Shown here: positions 26,653 through 36,400 of the stretch, one piece after another
How the letters are laid out: each line of letters starts with the position of its first letter
Numbering within the stretch: position 1 is the first letter of the stretch
Assembly (NCBI RefSeq): GCF_017347585.1
Contig: NZ_AP024480.1
Span: 186,001-250,000 of the forward strand
DNA length: 64,000 nucleotides
From: Caldicellulosiruptor diazotrophicus
GTDB lineage: Bacteria; Bacillota; Thermoanaerobacteria; Caldicellulosiruptorales; Caldicellulosiruptoraceae
Direction of reading: 5' to 3'
The notes under the pieces: generated by a model
The model's database searches: none
Told to the model about the DNA's origin: nothing
Seen by the model: only the letters and a program-made list of their open reading frames with translations
Translations under genes and position numbers: made by a program

Positions 26653-27323
26653 TTAATAACCTCCAATCTATAACCAAGTCCACGGATTGTTCTAATTTCA
26701 AAAATACGGTACTTTGAAAATTTTTCCCTTAATCTTTTAATATGGACATCTACAGTTCTTTCATCTCCTTCATAGTCATAGCCCCATATTTCTTCAATCA
26801 ATTGTTCACGTGTAAATGTTTTTCCTGGGTAGCTTGCTAACTTGAAGAGTAGTTCAAATTCTTTAGGTGGTAGAAGAATTTCTTCTTCTCCAACTTTGCA
26901 TTCATATGTTTTTTTATTTAGAAACAGCTCACCAATTTTAATTGTCTGTGATGTTGATATTTGATAACGTCTAAGTAGAGCTTTCACACGGATAACAAGT
27001 TCTAGGGGGTCAAACGGTTTAACAAGATAATCGTCAGCTCCCACTTCAAATCCTTTTACTTTATCATTTGTTTCACCCTTGACTGTTAACATCAAAATAG
27101 GTATGTCGCCATAATATTTACGAATATTATAACAAAGCTGCAGACCATCTATTTCTGGCATCATAATATCTAATATAACTAAATCAACTTTAGTTATATC
27201 AAGTATGTTGAGTGCGTCTTTTCCGCTTGCTGCCTCATATATGTCAAATCCTTCAAGGGTCAAGAAATGTGCAACAAGTTCTCTGATATGCGGGTCATCG
27301 TCCACAATTAGTATCCGTGGCAT
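26649..27323 (-). CDS. OmpR/PhoB-family response regulator
   Basis: This 224-residue regulator has an N-terminal receiver domain with acidic pocket DDD at 8-10, phosphorylation site D52 (LVILDIMMPEIDG) and the switch lysine in DDYLVKPFDPLELV. A C-terminal winged-helix domain (about 130-222) ends in RTIRGLGYRLE. The ATG at 27323 is preferred over an in-frame GTG nine bases earlier because AAGAAGG lies at the right distance from the ATG. It is partnered with the overlapping histidine kinase gene. The DrrAB-like exporter just upstream in the same direction is the most likely target, but this is only inferred from position. Confidence 0.92.
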   Translation of the reverse strand: MPRILIVDDDPHIRELVAHFLTLEGFDIYEAASGKDALNILDITKVDLVILDIMMPEIDGLQLCYNIRKYYGDIPILMLTVKGETNDKVKGFEVGADDYLVKPFDPLELVIRVKALLRRYQISTSQTIKIGELFLNKKTYECKVGEEEILLPPKEFELLFKLASYPGKTFTREQLIEEIWGYDYEGDERTVDVHIKRLREKFSKYRIFEIRTIRGLGYRLEVIK

Positions 27324-27425
27324 TTGTTTCACCTTCTTTTTGTTTTAACAAATTCAATCATTATTGTACCTTCACTTTTATAGTTTTGTTAACAGCAAGC
27401 ATTAATTTTATATTAATTAAAAATT

Positions 27426-27460
27426 ATACAAAAAACATGGTGTACCGTCTAAGGTACACC
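27426..27460 (-). terminator. Terminator of the DrrAB-like operon
   Basis: GGTGTACC (27439-27446) and GGTACACC (27453-27460) pair over eight bases and are followed on the reverse strand by ATGTTTTTTG. It lies just after the permease stop and separates the exporter genes from the two-component genes. Confidence 0.75.
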
Positions 27461-27467
27461 CTATAAG

Positions 27468-28274
27468 CTACGTTTTCTGCGAATATATCCTTACCGTTAA
27501 AGGTATAAATATTCCGACAATTATTATCATTCCAATAAGCGTGATTACAAAGTCAGAACCTATTTTGCCAGTATTAGTTAATTGACGAACAGCAGTAATA
27601 ATATGCGAAATAGGATTATTTTTAGCAAACCATTGGATTGCATGAGGCATGGTTTCAACTGGTACAAAAGCATTAGAAAGAAACATAAGCGGGAACATTA
27701 CAAGCATTGAAATTGCTTGAACACTTGAAGCTGTGCGTGCAACAACACCAACAAATGCAAAGACCCAACTAATGCACCAGCTAAATTTAATTACAAAGAG
27801 TGAGGCGATTATTAAATTTATAATTCCACCTGCTGGTCGATAACCGATAATATATCCTGTAGTAAGTGTAGAAAAAGTTGCTATCGCGTAACGTAATATA
27901 TCTGCCAATAGAGGACCTGCCAATGGAGCAATTCTCGCAATTGGCAATGACTTAAATCTATCAAATATTCCTGTTTCCATATCTTCACGCAGTTGTGTCC
28001 CCGAGATAATTGAAGCACTAAATAGTGTTTGTACAAGAATAGCAGGAACAATAGTTGGTAAATATTTGTCCACATTTCCTGCAATTGCTCCGCCAAAGAT
28101 ATAAGCAAACATAAGAATAAAGAAGATGGGTTGAAGAGTTACATCAGTTAATTGTTCAGGTGTGTGCCAAACCTTTAGTAAACTTCGGAAAGCCAATATA
28201 AATGAGTTCTGTATAGTCTGGACAAAGCTTGGTTTTCTTCTTAATAATTGAGAATTAACAGAAAAATTCTTCAT
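27468..28274 (-). CDS. ABC-2 type permease, DrrB-like
   Basis: This 268-residue membrane protein has about six hydrophobic segments. It carries the DrrB/NodJ-family hallmarks LREDMETGIFDRFKSLPIAR (between the second and third segments) and FLSNAFVPVETMPHAIQWFAKNNPISH near the C-terminus. It should form the channel of a drug or lipid exporter with the ATPase encoded 48 bases upstream. A GGAGG box is correctly placed before the ATG. The substrate is unknown; related pumps confer resistance to hydrophobic compounds. Confidence 0.9.
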   Translation of the reverse strand: MKNFSVNSQLLRRKPSFVQTIQNSFILAFRSLLKVWHTPEQLTDVTLQPIFFILMFAYIFGGAIAGNVDKYLPTIVPAILVQTLFSASIISGTQLREDMETGIFDRFKSLPIARIAPLAGPLLADILRYAIATFSTLTTGYIIGYRPAGGIINLIIASLFVIKFSWCISWVFAFVGVVARTASSVQAISMLVMFPLMFLSNAFVPVETMPHAIQWFAKNNPISHIITAVRQLTNTGKIGSDFVITLIGMIIIVGIFIPLTVRIYSQKT

Positions 28275-28321
28275 AATCTATACCTCCTTATATAATCTCA
28301 AGTAAAATATTTTTTATTTTT

Positions 28322-29278
28322 CTAATTATGGTCGATAATGGCTAAAAATACTTCGTCAAGTGTTGGCTGTTTAACATTCAATTCAGCAATATGAATTTTT
28401 GATTCACGCAATGCAATAATCAAATCTGCGAGTAATTCAGTATCACTCATTGGGGCAACAATACTTCCTGTTTCCAATGAGACAGTTGAGTGGGTTTTAA
28501 GTAAGTTATCAATTATTTTTTGTGCAATTTCAAGTTGTGTAGCATTTTTTATCTTTAATTGCAATGTTGAATTACCAATAGATTTTTTTAGTTCATCTAC
28601 AGTTCCCTCAGCAACAACTTTACCGTGATTTATCACTGCAATTTGGTCAGCAAGTTCCTCAGCTTCTTGTAGGTATTGGGTTGTCAGTAATACAGTTGAG
28701 CCAGTTTTCACTAACCTGCGGATTATATCCCACATTTGGTTACGTGTACGTGGGTCAAGGCCTGTTGTAGGTTCATCAAGAAAAATAAGAGGTTTCTGAA
28801 CTATAAGACTTGCTGCTATGTCAACCCGTCTTTTCATACCACCTGAAAGCTTTTTCAAAGGTCGTTTGGCTGCTTCTATTAAATCAAATTCTTCCAAAAG
28901 CTCATTCGCTCTTCGTCTTGCTTCTTTTCTATTCAGTCCTAGTAATTGGCCAATTAAAATCAGGTTTTCTAAACCACTTAAAGATTCATCTAAGGATGCA
29001 TACTGACCGGTTACACTAATCAATTGACGAACAATATGAGCATCTTTGACAACATCAAATCCAAAAATACGTGCCCATCCACCATCTGGTCGCAAAATTG
29101 TTGCCAGCATTTTTATCGTTGTTGTTTTACCTGATCCGTTGGGACCAAGTACACAATAAATGCTGCCTGAACGTACTTTTAAATTTACACCATCAACTGC
29201 ACGATTTTCACCAAATTTTTTGATAAGATTATATGTTTCAATAGCTAATTCAATTGGTTTAGTTTCTGTTTCCACCAT
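28322..29278 (-). CDS. ABC transporter ATP-binding protein, DrrA-like
   Basis: This 318-residue ATPase has Walker A GPNGSGKTTT (about 48-57), Q-loop region SVTGQYASLDE, signature LSGGMKRRVDIA, Walker B LIFLDEPTTGLDP and a C-terminal DUF4162-like extension ending VKQPTLDEVFLAI. The sequences SVTGQYASLDESL and QPTLDEVFL are typical of the daunorubicin-resistance (DrrA) subfamily. It is the first gene of a two-gene exporter operon. AAAGGAGG lies eight bases before the ATG at 29278. It is divergent from the GntR-type regulator gene, with about 150 bases between them. Confidence 0.92.
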   Translation of the reverse strand: MVETETKPIELAIETYNLIKKFGENRAVDGVNLKVRSGSIYCVLGPNGSGKTTTIKMLATILRPDGGWARIFGFDVVKDAHIVRQLISVTGQYASLDESLSGLENLILIGQLLGLNRKEARRRANELLEEFDLIEAAKRPLKKLSGGMKRRVDIAASLIVQKPLIFLDEPTTGLDPRTRNQMWDIIRRLVKTGSTVLLTTQYLQEAEELADQIAVINHGKVVAEGTVDELKKSIGNSTLQLKIKNATQLEIAQKIIDNLLKTHSTVSLETGSIVAPMSDTELLADLIIALRESKIHIAELNVKQPTLDEVFLAIIDHN

Positions 29279-29369
29279 CTTTTATACCTCCTTTAACAGT
29301 AAGTTTTCGCAGAAAATAATAACATGGTTTTATGAATTGAATATGAACAAAAATATTTTAGACTTTGTA

Positions 29370-29412
29370 TTGACAATTCTATCGTATTAGTGTATTATCA
29401 TAATAGAACACA
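29370..29412 (+). promoter_or_regulatory. Promoter and likely auto-operator of the GntR operon
   Basis: TTGACA (29370-29375), a 17-base spacer and TATTAT (29393-29398) form a near-consensus promoter. An imperfect inverted repeat (GTGTATTAT at 29390-29398 against ATAATAGAACAC after it) covers the -10 box and start site. That is the usual place for autoregulation by YtrA-type GntR repressors. Confidence 0.55.
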
Positions 29413-29430
29413 ATAACGGGAGGAAGAGGA

Positions 29431-29796
29431 GTGATTGAGTTTGAACCGAATGTTCCTATTTATTTGCAGGTAATAGAATATTTAAAAAAAGAAATAGTTA
29501 GTGGGAAAATAAAGCCTGGTGAGAAACTTCCCTCTGTCAGGGAGATGTCGAAAATATTTAACATTAATCCTAACACAGCACAAAGGGTTTTTCAGGAACT
29601 TGAAAGAGAAGGGCTCACAAAGACAGAAAGAGGAATAGGAAATTTTGTCACAACTGATATTAAACTTATTCAGCAGTTGAAAGAAAAAATGGCTGAAAAG
29701 ATAGTAGAGAATTTCATCGTCACAATGAAGGAGATAGGTTATGACGAAGACAAAATTTTGACTTTTATTTCTAAAAAATTAAACGGAAAGGAGTAG
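29431..29796 (+). CDS. GntR-family transcriptional regulator, YtrA type
   Basis: This 121-residue regulator has the GntR winged helix at the N-terminus (PIYLQVIEYLKKEIVSGKIKPGEKLPSVREMSK, then NPNTAQRVFQELEREGLTKTERGIGNFV). Only a short helical C-terminal tail follows, as in the YtrA subfamily. Such proteins repress the ABC transporter genes beside them and respond to cell-envelope-active compounds. Translation starts at GTG (29431) behind a long GGAGGAAGAGGA stretch. The ATPase gene follows after six bases and the permease overlaps that, forming a three-gene operon. Confidence 0.92.
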   Translation: MIEFEPNVPIYLQVIEYLKKEIVSGKIKPGEKLPSVREMSKIFNINPNTAQRVFQELEREGLTKTERGIGNFVTTDIKLIQQLKEKMAEKIVENFIVTMKEIGYDEDKILTFISKKLNGKE

Positions 29797-29802
29797 ATAT
29801 TT

Positions 29803-30495
29803 TTGTTACTTGAGGTTAAAAATCTATTTAAAAGATATGGTAAAAAAGAAGTTTTGAAAGATATCAGTTTTTCTGTTGATAAAGGCAAAATTATTGGACT
29901 CATCGGTGAAAATGGATCAGGCAAGACTACACTTTTAAAAGTAATTGCAGGGTTTTCAAGACCAACCTCAGGGAAGGTTTTTATAAATGGCAAAGAAGTG
30001 AATGTGGAAACACGGAAATATATTGCATTATTACCAGATACAATTATCTTTCCGAGATGGATGAAAGTAAAAGATGCGCTTTGTTTTTACTCAGAGTTTT
30101 TTGATGATTTTATCTTAGAAAAAGCAAATTCAATACTTGACTCTTTAAATATTAGCAAAAATATGAAGATTCATGATTTATCAAGAGGTACGATTGAAAA
30201 GTTTTCACTTGCACTATTGCTTTCAAGAGATGCAAATCTGTATCTTTTAGACGAGCCGCTTGCATATGTTGACCCGCTATCAAGAGAGACTTTAGTGGAT
30301 TTAATTTTGAAAAATATGAGTAATGATAGAACATTTATCATATCAACTAATATAATTTCGGAGGTTGAACATCTATTTGATGAAATAATTATTCTAAAAG
30401 AAGGAAAAATTGTATATATGGATTTGGCTGAAAATTTGAGAGAAAAGTCTGGGCTTTCGGTAAACCAGTTTTTCAAGGGGGTAGATCAAAAATGA
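29803..30495 (+). CDS. ABC transporter ATP-binding protein of the GntR operon
   Basis: This 230-residue ATPase has Walker A GENGSGKTT (about 35-43), a degenerate signature LSRGTIEKFSLAL in place of LSGGQ, Walker B LYLLDEPLAYVDP and the H-loop region ISTNIISEVE. The lack of histidine at the usual switch position (STN instead of STH) and the unusual signature match the small YtrB/bacitracin-type exporters that work with GntR regulators. It starts at TTG behind AAAGGAG and its stop overlaps the start of the permease gene (ATGA). Confidence 0.88.
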   Translation: MLLEVKNLFKRYGKKEVLKDISFSVDKGKIIGLIGENGSGKTTLLKVIAGFSRPTSGKVFINGKEVNVETRKYIALLPDTIIFPRWMKVKDALCFYSEFFDDFILEKANSILDSLNISKNMKIHDLSRGTIEKFSLALLLSRDANLYLLDEPLAYVDPLSRETLVDLILKNMSNDRTFIISTNIISEVEHLFDEIIILKEGKIVYMDLAENLREKSGLSVNQFFKGVDQK

Positions 30496-31190
30496 TGGCA
30501 AAATATTTAAAATACCAGTACAAAAATAGCTTGCTGTTTTATATTTTCTTTATTCTGGGTATAACCTTTGCTATGATATGGTCTTTTAATTCAAAAAGTG
30601 TGAAGGTTGAACCAGATAAAACTCTTAAAATAGTTATTGTTTGGCTGTGGTGGTTTTTAGCATTAATGGGTGTACTTGTTTACCATTTTGTAAAGTGGAA
30701 TGGTATTTTTAAAAGTCCAGAAAGGTTTTTATTACTTTCTTCTCCAAAGTTAAAACCTTTCCATTTTCTATTTGGTGAAATTACTCATACTGTCTTGGAT
30801 GTGCTAATTTTTTCATTATGGTTCAACTTAGTCGGATCAATCATGATAACCCCTGAGAAATATATTTTAGACTTTCAAAAAATAGTAAAAGTTCTTGGAT
30901 TGGGTAAAGTTTTTATAATGTCTATATTTTTCTTTGTAACAATATATTTTTGGTATTTAACAGCTATTATATACTGGAATACTATCAAAAACATTTTTAA
31001 ATTGGGTTGGTGTTTGGTATTTATATTTGTATTACTTGGATATGTTCAGATAAAGGTTTCTGATTTTATAGGAAAAATAAATTTGAGCTTTCCAGTGTTT
31101 GTCTTGGCAATTATACTTTTTAACTTTGCAATATACAACATTTTGATTTTCTTTAACTTAAAAGTTCTGAAGAAAGGCTTGGATACCTGA
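30492..31190 (+). CDS. ABC transporter permease-like membrane protein
   Basis: This 232-residue membrane protein has six hydrophobic segments and few charged residues. It is a permease by context: its ATG overlaps the ATPase stop, and it is the last gene of the GntR-regulated operon before a terminator at 31218. Its sequence does not closely match a family I can name. The paired small ATPase suggests a BcrAB/YtrBC-like exporter. The cargo is unknown. Confidence 0.75.
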   Translation: MMAKYLKYQYKNSLLFYIFFILGITFAMIWSFNSKSVKVEPDKTLKIVIVWLWWFLALMGVLVYHFVKWNGIFKSPERFLLLSSPKLKPFHFLFGEITHTVLDVLIFSLWFNLVGSIMITPEKYILDFQKIVKVLGLGKVFIMSIFFFVTIYFWYLTAIIYWNTIKNIFKLGWCLVFIFVLLGYVQIKVSDFIGKINLSFPVFVLAIILFNFAIYNILIFFNLKVLKKGLDT

Positions 31191-31217
31191 AGGCTAAAAA
31201 ATAAAAACCATTTAGTT

Positions 31218-31265
31218 GGGGCTGTTTAAGGTAAAAGATTAAACAAAACAGTCCCATTTATTTTG
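31218..31265 (+). terminator. Terminator of the GntR-ABC operon
   Basis: GGGGCTGTTT (31218-31227) pairs with AAACAGTCCC (31246-31255), with one G-U pair, and is followed by ATTTATTTTG. It is the only terminator between the permease and the TraX-like gene. Confidence 0.75.
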
Positions 31266-31343
31266 TCAATTAGAAGGATTTTGTAGATAGCTGGAGAAAT
31301 ATATAAATCAATATACAATCTTTATGGAAGGAGAAAACAATCT

Positions 31344-32048
31344 GTGGACAAATTTGTATTGAAGTTAAAGTCAATACCTTATATTTCTATACTATCAAAA
31401 GACCTAACTAAAACAAAATCAAATTTATTAAAACTTATTGCTTGTGTAACAATGCTTATAGACCACACAGGTTATTTATATTTTCCGCAAAAGCCCATTT
31501 TAAGAATTATTGGTCGTATTGCTTTTCCTATATTTGCCTATCAAGTGGCGGTGGGGTTTTTGCACACATCTGACCACAGAAAATACTTAAAAAGGCTCTT
31601 AATATTTGCCATCATATCTCAGTATCCTTTTTATCTTATGACAGGCGATGGAGAGCTGAATGTCATTGTGACCTTCTTTTTTGCAGCACTTTGCCTTTAT
31701 TTTTTCAAAAGGTCATGGTATGTATTAGTAATTGTTCCGCTTGCCATATCATACTTTGTTTCAATGGACTATGGAATTTACGGTGTTTTAGCTGTATTGA
31801 TATTTTATTTTCTATATGAAAAACCCATTTTGCAGCTTGTAGGATTTTCAATACTTACAATTTTTGCTTCGTATCTAATGGGCTGGCAGCTCCAAGTATA
31901 TTCTATTTTGAGTGTGGTATTGATACTTTTTGTGAGAATGCTTCCAGTTGACTTTGAATTTAAGCTCAATAAATACTTTTTTTACTGGTTCTATCCCGTG
32001 CACATGCTGTTTTTAGTTTTTATTGGCAAGCTGCTGAGATATTTATAA
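31344..32048 (+). CDS. TraX-family integral membrane protein
   Basis: This 234-residue protein has about seven hydrophobic segments. The opening LLKLIACVTMLIDHTGYLYFPQ and RIIGRIAFPIFAYQVAVGFLHTSD match the TraX family, with the end WFYPVHMLFLVFIGKLL. TraX was named for acetylation of F-pilin, but chromosomal copies in Firmicutes are not linked to conjugation and are thought to be membrane acyltransferase-like proteins of unknown target. No pilus or transfer genes are nearby. Translation starts at GTG (31344) about 10 bases after GGAAGGAG. Confidence 0.8.
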   Translation: MDKFVLKLKSIPYISILSKDLTKTKSNLLKLIACVTMLIDHTGYLYFPQKPILRIIGRIAFPIFAYQVAVGFLHTSDHRKYLKRLLIFAIISQYPFYLMTGDGELNVIVTFFFAALCLYFFKRSWYVLVIVPLAISYFVSMDYGIYGVLAVLIFYFLYEKPILQLVGFSILTIFASYLMGWQLQVYSILSVVLILFVRMLPVDFEFKLNKYFFYWFYPVHMLFLVFIGKLLRYL

Positions 32049-32157
32049 AAGATGAATCTCATAAATTTGTGAGCTTATAAACCTTGATGTGTGGTAAAAT
32101 ATTTCTATAAGTAGATTATTACATTAAAGTTTTTAAAGAAAAAGAAGGTAAAAAGGC

Positions 32158-32403
32158 ATGCCTGAGATTGACATTCAGGAAATAAAAAAGGTAGTTGTGG
32201 AGATTTTAAAGAAGGAAATATCGCCTTGGCTTATAATTACTTTTGGTTCTCTTGCCAAAGGAAATTTTAGGCAAGATAGTGATATTGACATTGCATTTTT
32301 TTCTGATAAAGAAGTATCAAATATTGAGAGGTTTAGAATTTCGCAAGAGCTTGCAGATAAACTAAACAGAGATGTAGATTTAGTGGATTTAAAAAGGAGT
32401 TGA
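32158..32403 (+). CDS. Truncated MNT-type nucleotidyltransferase
   Basis: This 81-residue protein has the minimal nucleotidyltransferase active site GSLAKGNFRQDSDIDIAFF, with the glycine-serine and the two catalytic aspartates. Full MntA-like antitoxins are usually about 100-140 residues and are followed by a HepT toxin gene. Here the frame stops just after VDLVDLKRS and no HepT gene follows. Instead its last codons contain the AAAAGGAG box of dusB, 12 bases ahead of dusB's ATG. It is probably a decayed antitoxin or a shortened orphan enzyme. A working protein cannot be excluded because the catalytic part is complete. Confidence 0.65.
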   Translation: MPEIDIQEIKKVVVEILKKEISPWLIITFGSLAKGNFRQDSDIDIAFFSDKEVSNIERFRISQELADKLNRDVDLVDLKRS

Positions 32404-32414
32404 TAGTATAAAAT

Positions 32415-33401
32415 ATGCTTGACATCAAAGGAAAAATTTTCTTAGCGCCCATGGCAGGGTTTACTGATAAGACTTTCAGAAGTCTGTGTAGCAAGTTTGG
32501 TGCAGACGTAACCATTACAGAGATGGTATCGAGCAAAGCACTTGTTCTTGGGAGTTCAAAAACAAGGAATCTCATTTCATTTTCAGAGGAAGAGAAGATA
32601 AGAGGTATTCAAATTTTTGGGAGCGACGCTGAAGTTATGGCAGAGTCGGTGAAAATCCTGCAGGATGAATTTGAATACGATTTTATTGACATAAACATGG
32701 GCTGTCCTGTTCCAAAGATTGTAAAAAGTGGCGAAGGAAGCGCTCTTATGAAAAATCCTTCTTTGGCTGCGAAGATAGTCGAAGAGGTTGCAAAGGTGAG
32801 TAGAAAACCTGTATCTGTCAAAATTCGAAAAGGATTTGATGATGAAAATATTAATGCTCCTGAATTTGCATACATCCTGCAAGAAAGCGGAGCCTCTTTT
32901 GTGACAGTTCATGGAAGAACAAGGGCTCAGCTGTACTCTGGGAAAGCTGACTGGGAGATAATAAGAAAGGTAAAAGAAAAGGTAAAGATTCCGGTTGTTG
33001 CAAATGGTGATATAACTGATTTTGAGTCGGCAAAAAGAGCATATGAAGTAACAAGAGCTGATAGCATCATGATAGGAAGAGCAGCGCTTGGGAACCCTTG
33101 GGTGTTTCTTCAGATCAAAGAAGGGTTTGAAAAGGGGTATGTTGAAACTAAGGTCTTGCCTAATTTGAAGATAAGAGTTGCGATTGAGTTTTTCACGCAG
33201 CTTTGCAGCGAAAGAGGCGATAAGATGGCAGTCTTGGAAGCAAGAAAGCATCTTAGTTTTTTTGTGAAAGGAATTGAGAATGCTGCTAAGATAAGGGATA
33301 AAATTAACAGAATAAATAATGCCACAGAGCTTTTAGAGTTTCTTGAAGAGCTTGCATCTTCTCTTGAGAAAAAAGAAAGCTTTGTCGATAATATCTTATA
33401 G
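32415..33401 (+). CDS. dusB: tRNA-dihydrouridine synthase DusB
   Basis: This 328-residue flavoenzyme reduces specific uridines in tRNA to dihydrouridine using FMN and NADPH. The N-terminus FLAPMAGFTDKTFRSLCSKFGAD, the catalytic cysteine in DINMGCPVPKIVKSGEGSAL, the FMN motif FVTVHGRTRAQLYSGKADW and VVANGDI/MIGRAALGNPWVF are all typical of the Dus barrel. A helical C-terminal domain follows. It starts at ATG with its Shine-Dalgarno inside the preceding truncated gene. The SLH gene starts 41 bases after its stop, so they may be cotranscribed. Confidence 0.95.
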   Translation: MLDIKGKIFLAPMAGFTDKTFRSLCSKFGADVTITEMVSSKALVLGSSKTRNLISFSEEEKIRGIQIFGSDAEVMAESVKILQDEFEYDFIDINMGCPVPKIVKSGEGSALMKNPSLAAKIVEEVAKVSRKPVSVKIRKGFDDENINAPEFAYILQESGASFVTVHGRTRAQLYSGKADWEIIRKVKEKVKIPVVANGDITDFESAKRAYEVTRADSIMIGRAALGNPWVFLQIKEGFEKGYVETKVLPNLKIRVAIEFFTQLCSERGDKMAVLEARKHLSFFVKGIENAAKIRDKINRINNATELLEFLEELASSLEKKESFVDNIL

Positions 33402-33442
33402 GACAGAATTTTTAAGCAAAATTAAGGCGGGGGATTTTTAAA

Positions 33443-36400
33443 ATGAAAAATAAGATGAAAACAATAACCTTATATAGATTAATAAGCTGGGTAGTTTTGA
33501 TTTTGTTTTTTTTGATACTCACTATTGAAAAAATCCAAGCTGCTCAGGAGTATATAGCAAGCAGCATCTTCGGCAAGATAGCCAAAAATACTCAAATTGT
33601 GAACTTGCCTCAAAACGCCCTGGCAAGAGATTCGTTTTTGTTTTTATCAGCCTTGGGCTTTTTTAACACTGTTGCAAGACAGAAGATAAACCCTTCTGAT
33701 ACACTGTCAAAGGAAGAGGCGCTGTCTGTAATTTTAAACAGCGCAGGCAGACAGCAGGATGCTTTTGTGAGGGCTGAAAAGCTGGAACTAAAAAGACCAT
33801 CAGGTCAGAAGCTTGTAAAGCCATACAACTATCTTTATCTTGGATATATTCAGCTTGCATATGATATGAAAATTTTGTCTAAAAAAGAGTATCAGGATGC
33901 ACTGACACAGGTGCAGCCAAGTGAAAAAGAACATGAGAAGATGACCCAGCAGCTGATAAAGAAAAATGATGATACCATTGCAAAAGCTGTGTATGAAGGA
34001 AGACCATATTCGTATGACGATTTGATATTTGTAAGGTCTGCTCCAGCTACCCGTCAGGAAGTTTGTTTATGGGTTGTAAAAGTGTTCAAGATACCTTTAA
34101 GTTATGAGAATTTAGCTAAAACTTACCCTGATTATAACAGAATTGACAGTAAGTTTTTAAGTTCAATTAATACTCTTTTGAAAAATGGTGTTCTTGTTGG
34201 AAGGTCTGATGGGTATCTTCATCCAGACGACTACATAACATATGAAGATTTGGCATTTATCCTTGGGGGTCTCAAACCAAATATCCTTTCAGCAAATGGA
34301 TTAAAAGAGATAAAGCTTGAGATAAAAGACATTCAGAAGTTTAATACCGATAAAATGGTTTTTGTCTGTGAAGATGACAACGGAAATGATGTAAATATTA
34401 CTGTTAACCCTGGCAAACAGGATTTTGGAGTAATAGCAGATGGAAACTTTTTAAGCTCTTCCTATCTTCAAAAAGGGGACTATGTAGCCTTTTATGTAAA
34501 TAGCAAGAACGAGGTTGTGCTGGCCAGCATTTTGCAAAGGCCTGGTCAGGAAAATATAAAGGGTGTAATCTCCAGAATTGATGCTAAAAAGATGACATTT
34601 TCAGTAAAACTGCCGGATGGTAAAGTTTACAACCTGAGTTTACATCCCAAAGCTACAATCTATGATACAAACTCAGGAAAGAGTTTAAACTTTTCAGAAT
34701 TGAATGTAGGAAATCTTGTACAGGTTAAAGTCCAAAAAGACAGAGCAGATGCCATAACATTGCTTTCACTTGACAGCCCTGAAATTGAAAGAATACAGGG
34801 AATAATCTCAAGAATAACAAAGGACAGGATTGTACTCAGTCAAAATGGACAGCTAACAGAGTATCTTCTTTCACCAGATACAGTCTACATTGATAAAGGT
34901 GATTTTTCAAGAGTTCTTTCGAAGAATGATTTTTATGAGGGTATGAAAGTTTTGGCAGGTACAGCTTGCGGGTATGTACAGTACCTTAGCACCATATATG
35001 ATGAGAAATCGGAAGATATAGTTGCCGGTATTTTGTATGAGGTAGATTCAAACTTGGGGTATCTTGAAATTTACAACCAGGAAGGCGCAAAGAAGAGCTA
35101 CAGATTTTCAAAAAAGCTTGGGCTAAAAGTGAAAAAGGATGGTCAAAATGCTTCTTTAGACAGCCTTTTGCCAGGCGATGTTGTTTTCCTCTATTTTAGC
35201 GGCGATTTTGTGCGCACAGTCACAGCAAGTTCAAACCTGCAGAGTAAAGTTGCAAAGATTGAAAATGTTGTAAGAAGCCTTGCAAGTGGTCTTCCACAAA
35301 AAATAATTGTCAATATCGATGGAAGAATATATGGACCATATGAAATAAATGACAACGTTGATATTATAAAAAATGGGATTTCTGTAACTTTAAAGGATAT
35401 TATGCCAGGTCAGTATGTGAAGCTCAGTGGGAGCTTTTTTGGAAGCTCAGCGTACATACGCAGAATAGAGATATCAGGGAATGAATATGTAAAAAATATC
35501 TACATTGCAAAAGGAACGGTCAATGGAAATGTTTTATATCTTTCTGACATCCAGATTTTAAGAAACAACGCATTTGAACCGCTGTATACCTGGCTTTCTT
35601 TCCAGATTCCATCTGATTTGAAATTCATTTTAGATGGCAGCTTTCTTGCATCACTTTCAAAGCTACAAAACTTACCTGTTGTAGTTGTGACAAAGGAAAG
35701 ATTTTCACAGGAGGTTTTGGACACCATTGTGGCAATATCAAGAGGTTCTTTTACCAAGATACAGGGCGAGGTAAGCATGACATCTTCAAATTCGGTGGTA
35801 ATATCTGGAAATAGATATTCGATAGGAAACAAAACGTATACTGTTGTAAACGGGCTTTTGACCCCTGCAAGCTTCAAGGTTGGGGATGAAATAATTGGCG
35901 TTGCAAGCCAGGACACCATTGTTATAGCAAAGTACCAGGAAGGTATATCAAAACCCGTATTTGTTCGCGGGCAGGTACAAGACATTTCAGAGCTTGAATA
36001 TATCACTGTGAAAGACTATGTCTATTTAGATGGTCAGAGAGGATGGCAGTATGTTCCGAGCAAGTTAACTCTTCTTTATGATACACAGACAGTTTTGTGC
36101 GATGTATATGGACTTGGCAGCCCGAAAGAGATATTGAATCTGAAAAACAAGAGTGTGTATATCATTCACAATGGTAAGTACGCAAATGTGATAATTGATG
36201 CAAGTTTTGGTGGATACATTGTAACAGGCGTGGTTGGCAAGGACATGAAGATTCTAAATGTCCAGTACAACGATATGATGACCCAGACATGGAACAGAAT
36301 TGATAAAAGTTTTACCCTTGACACCACTCAAGCAGTTTTGATAGACGCAGGAGGGAACTTAACAGATAGAATGCCGCAGTTTGGCGACAGGGTTTTGTTA

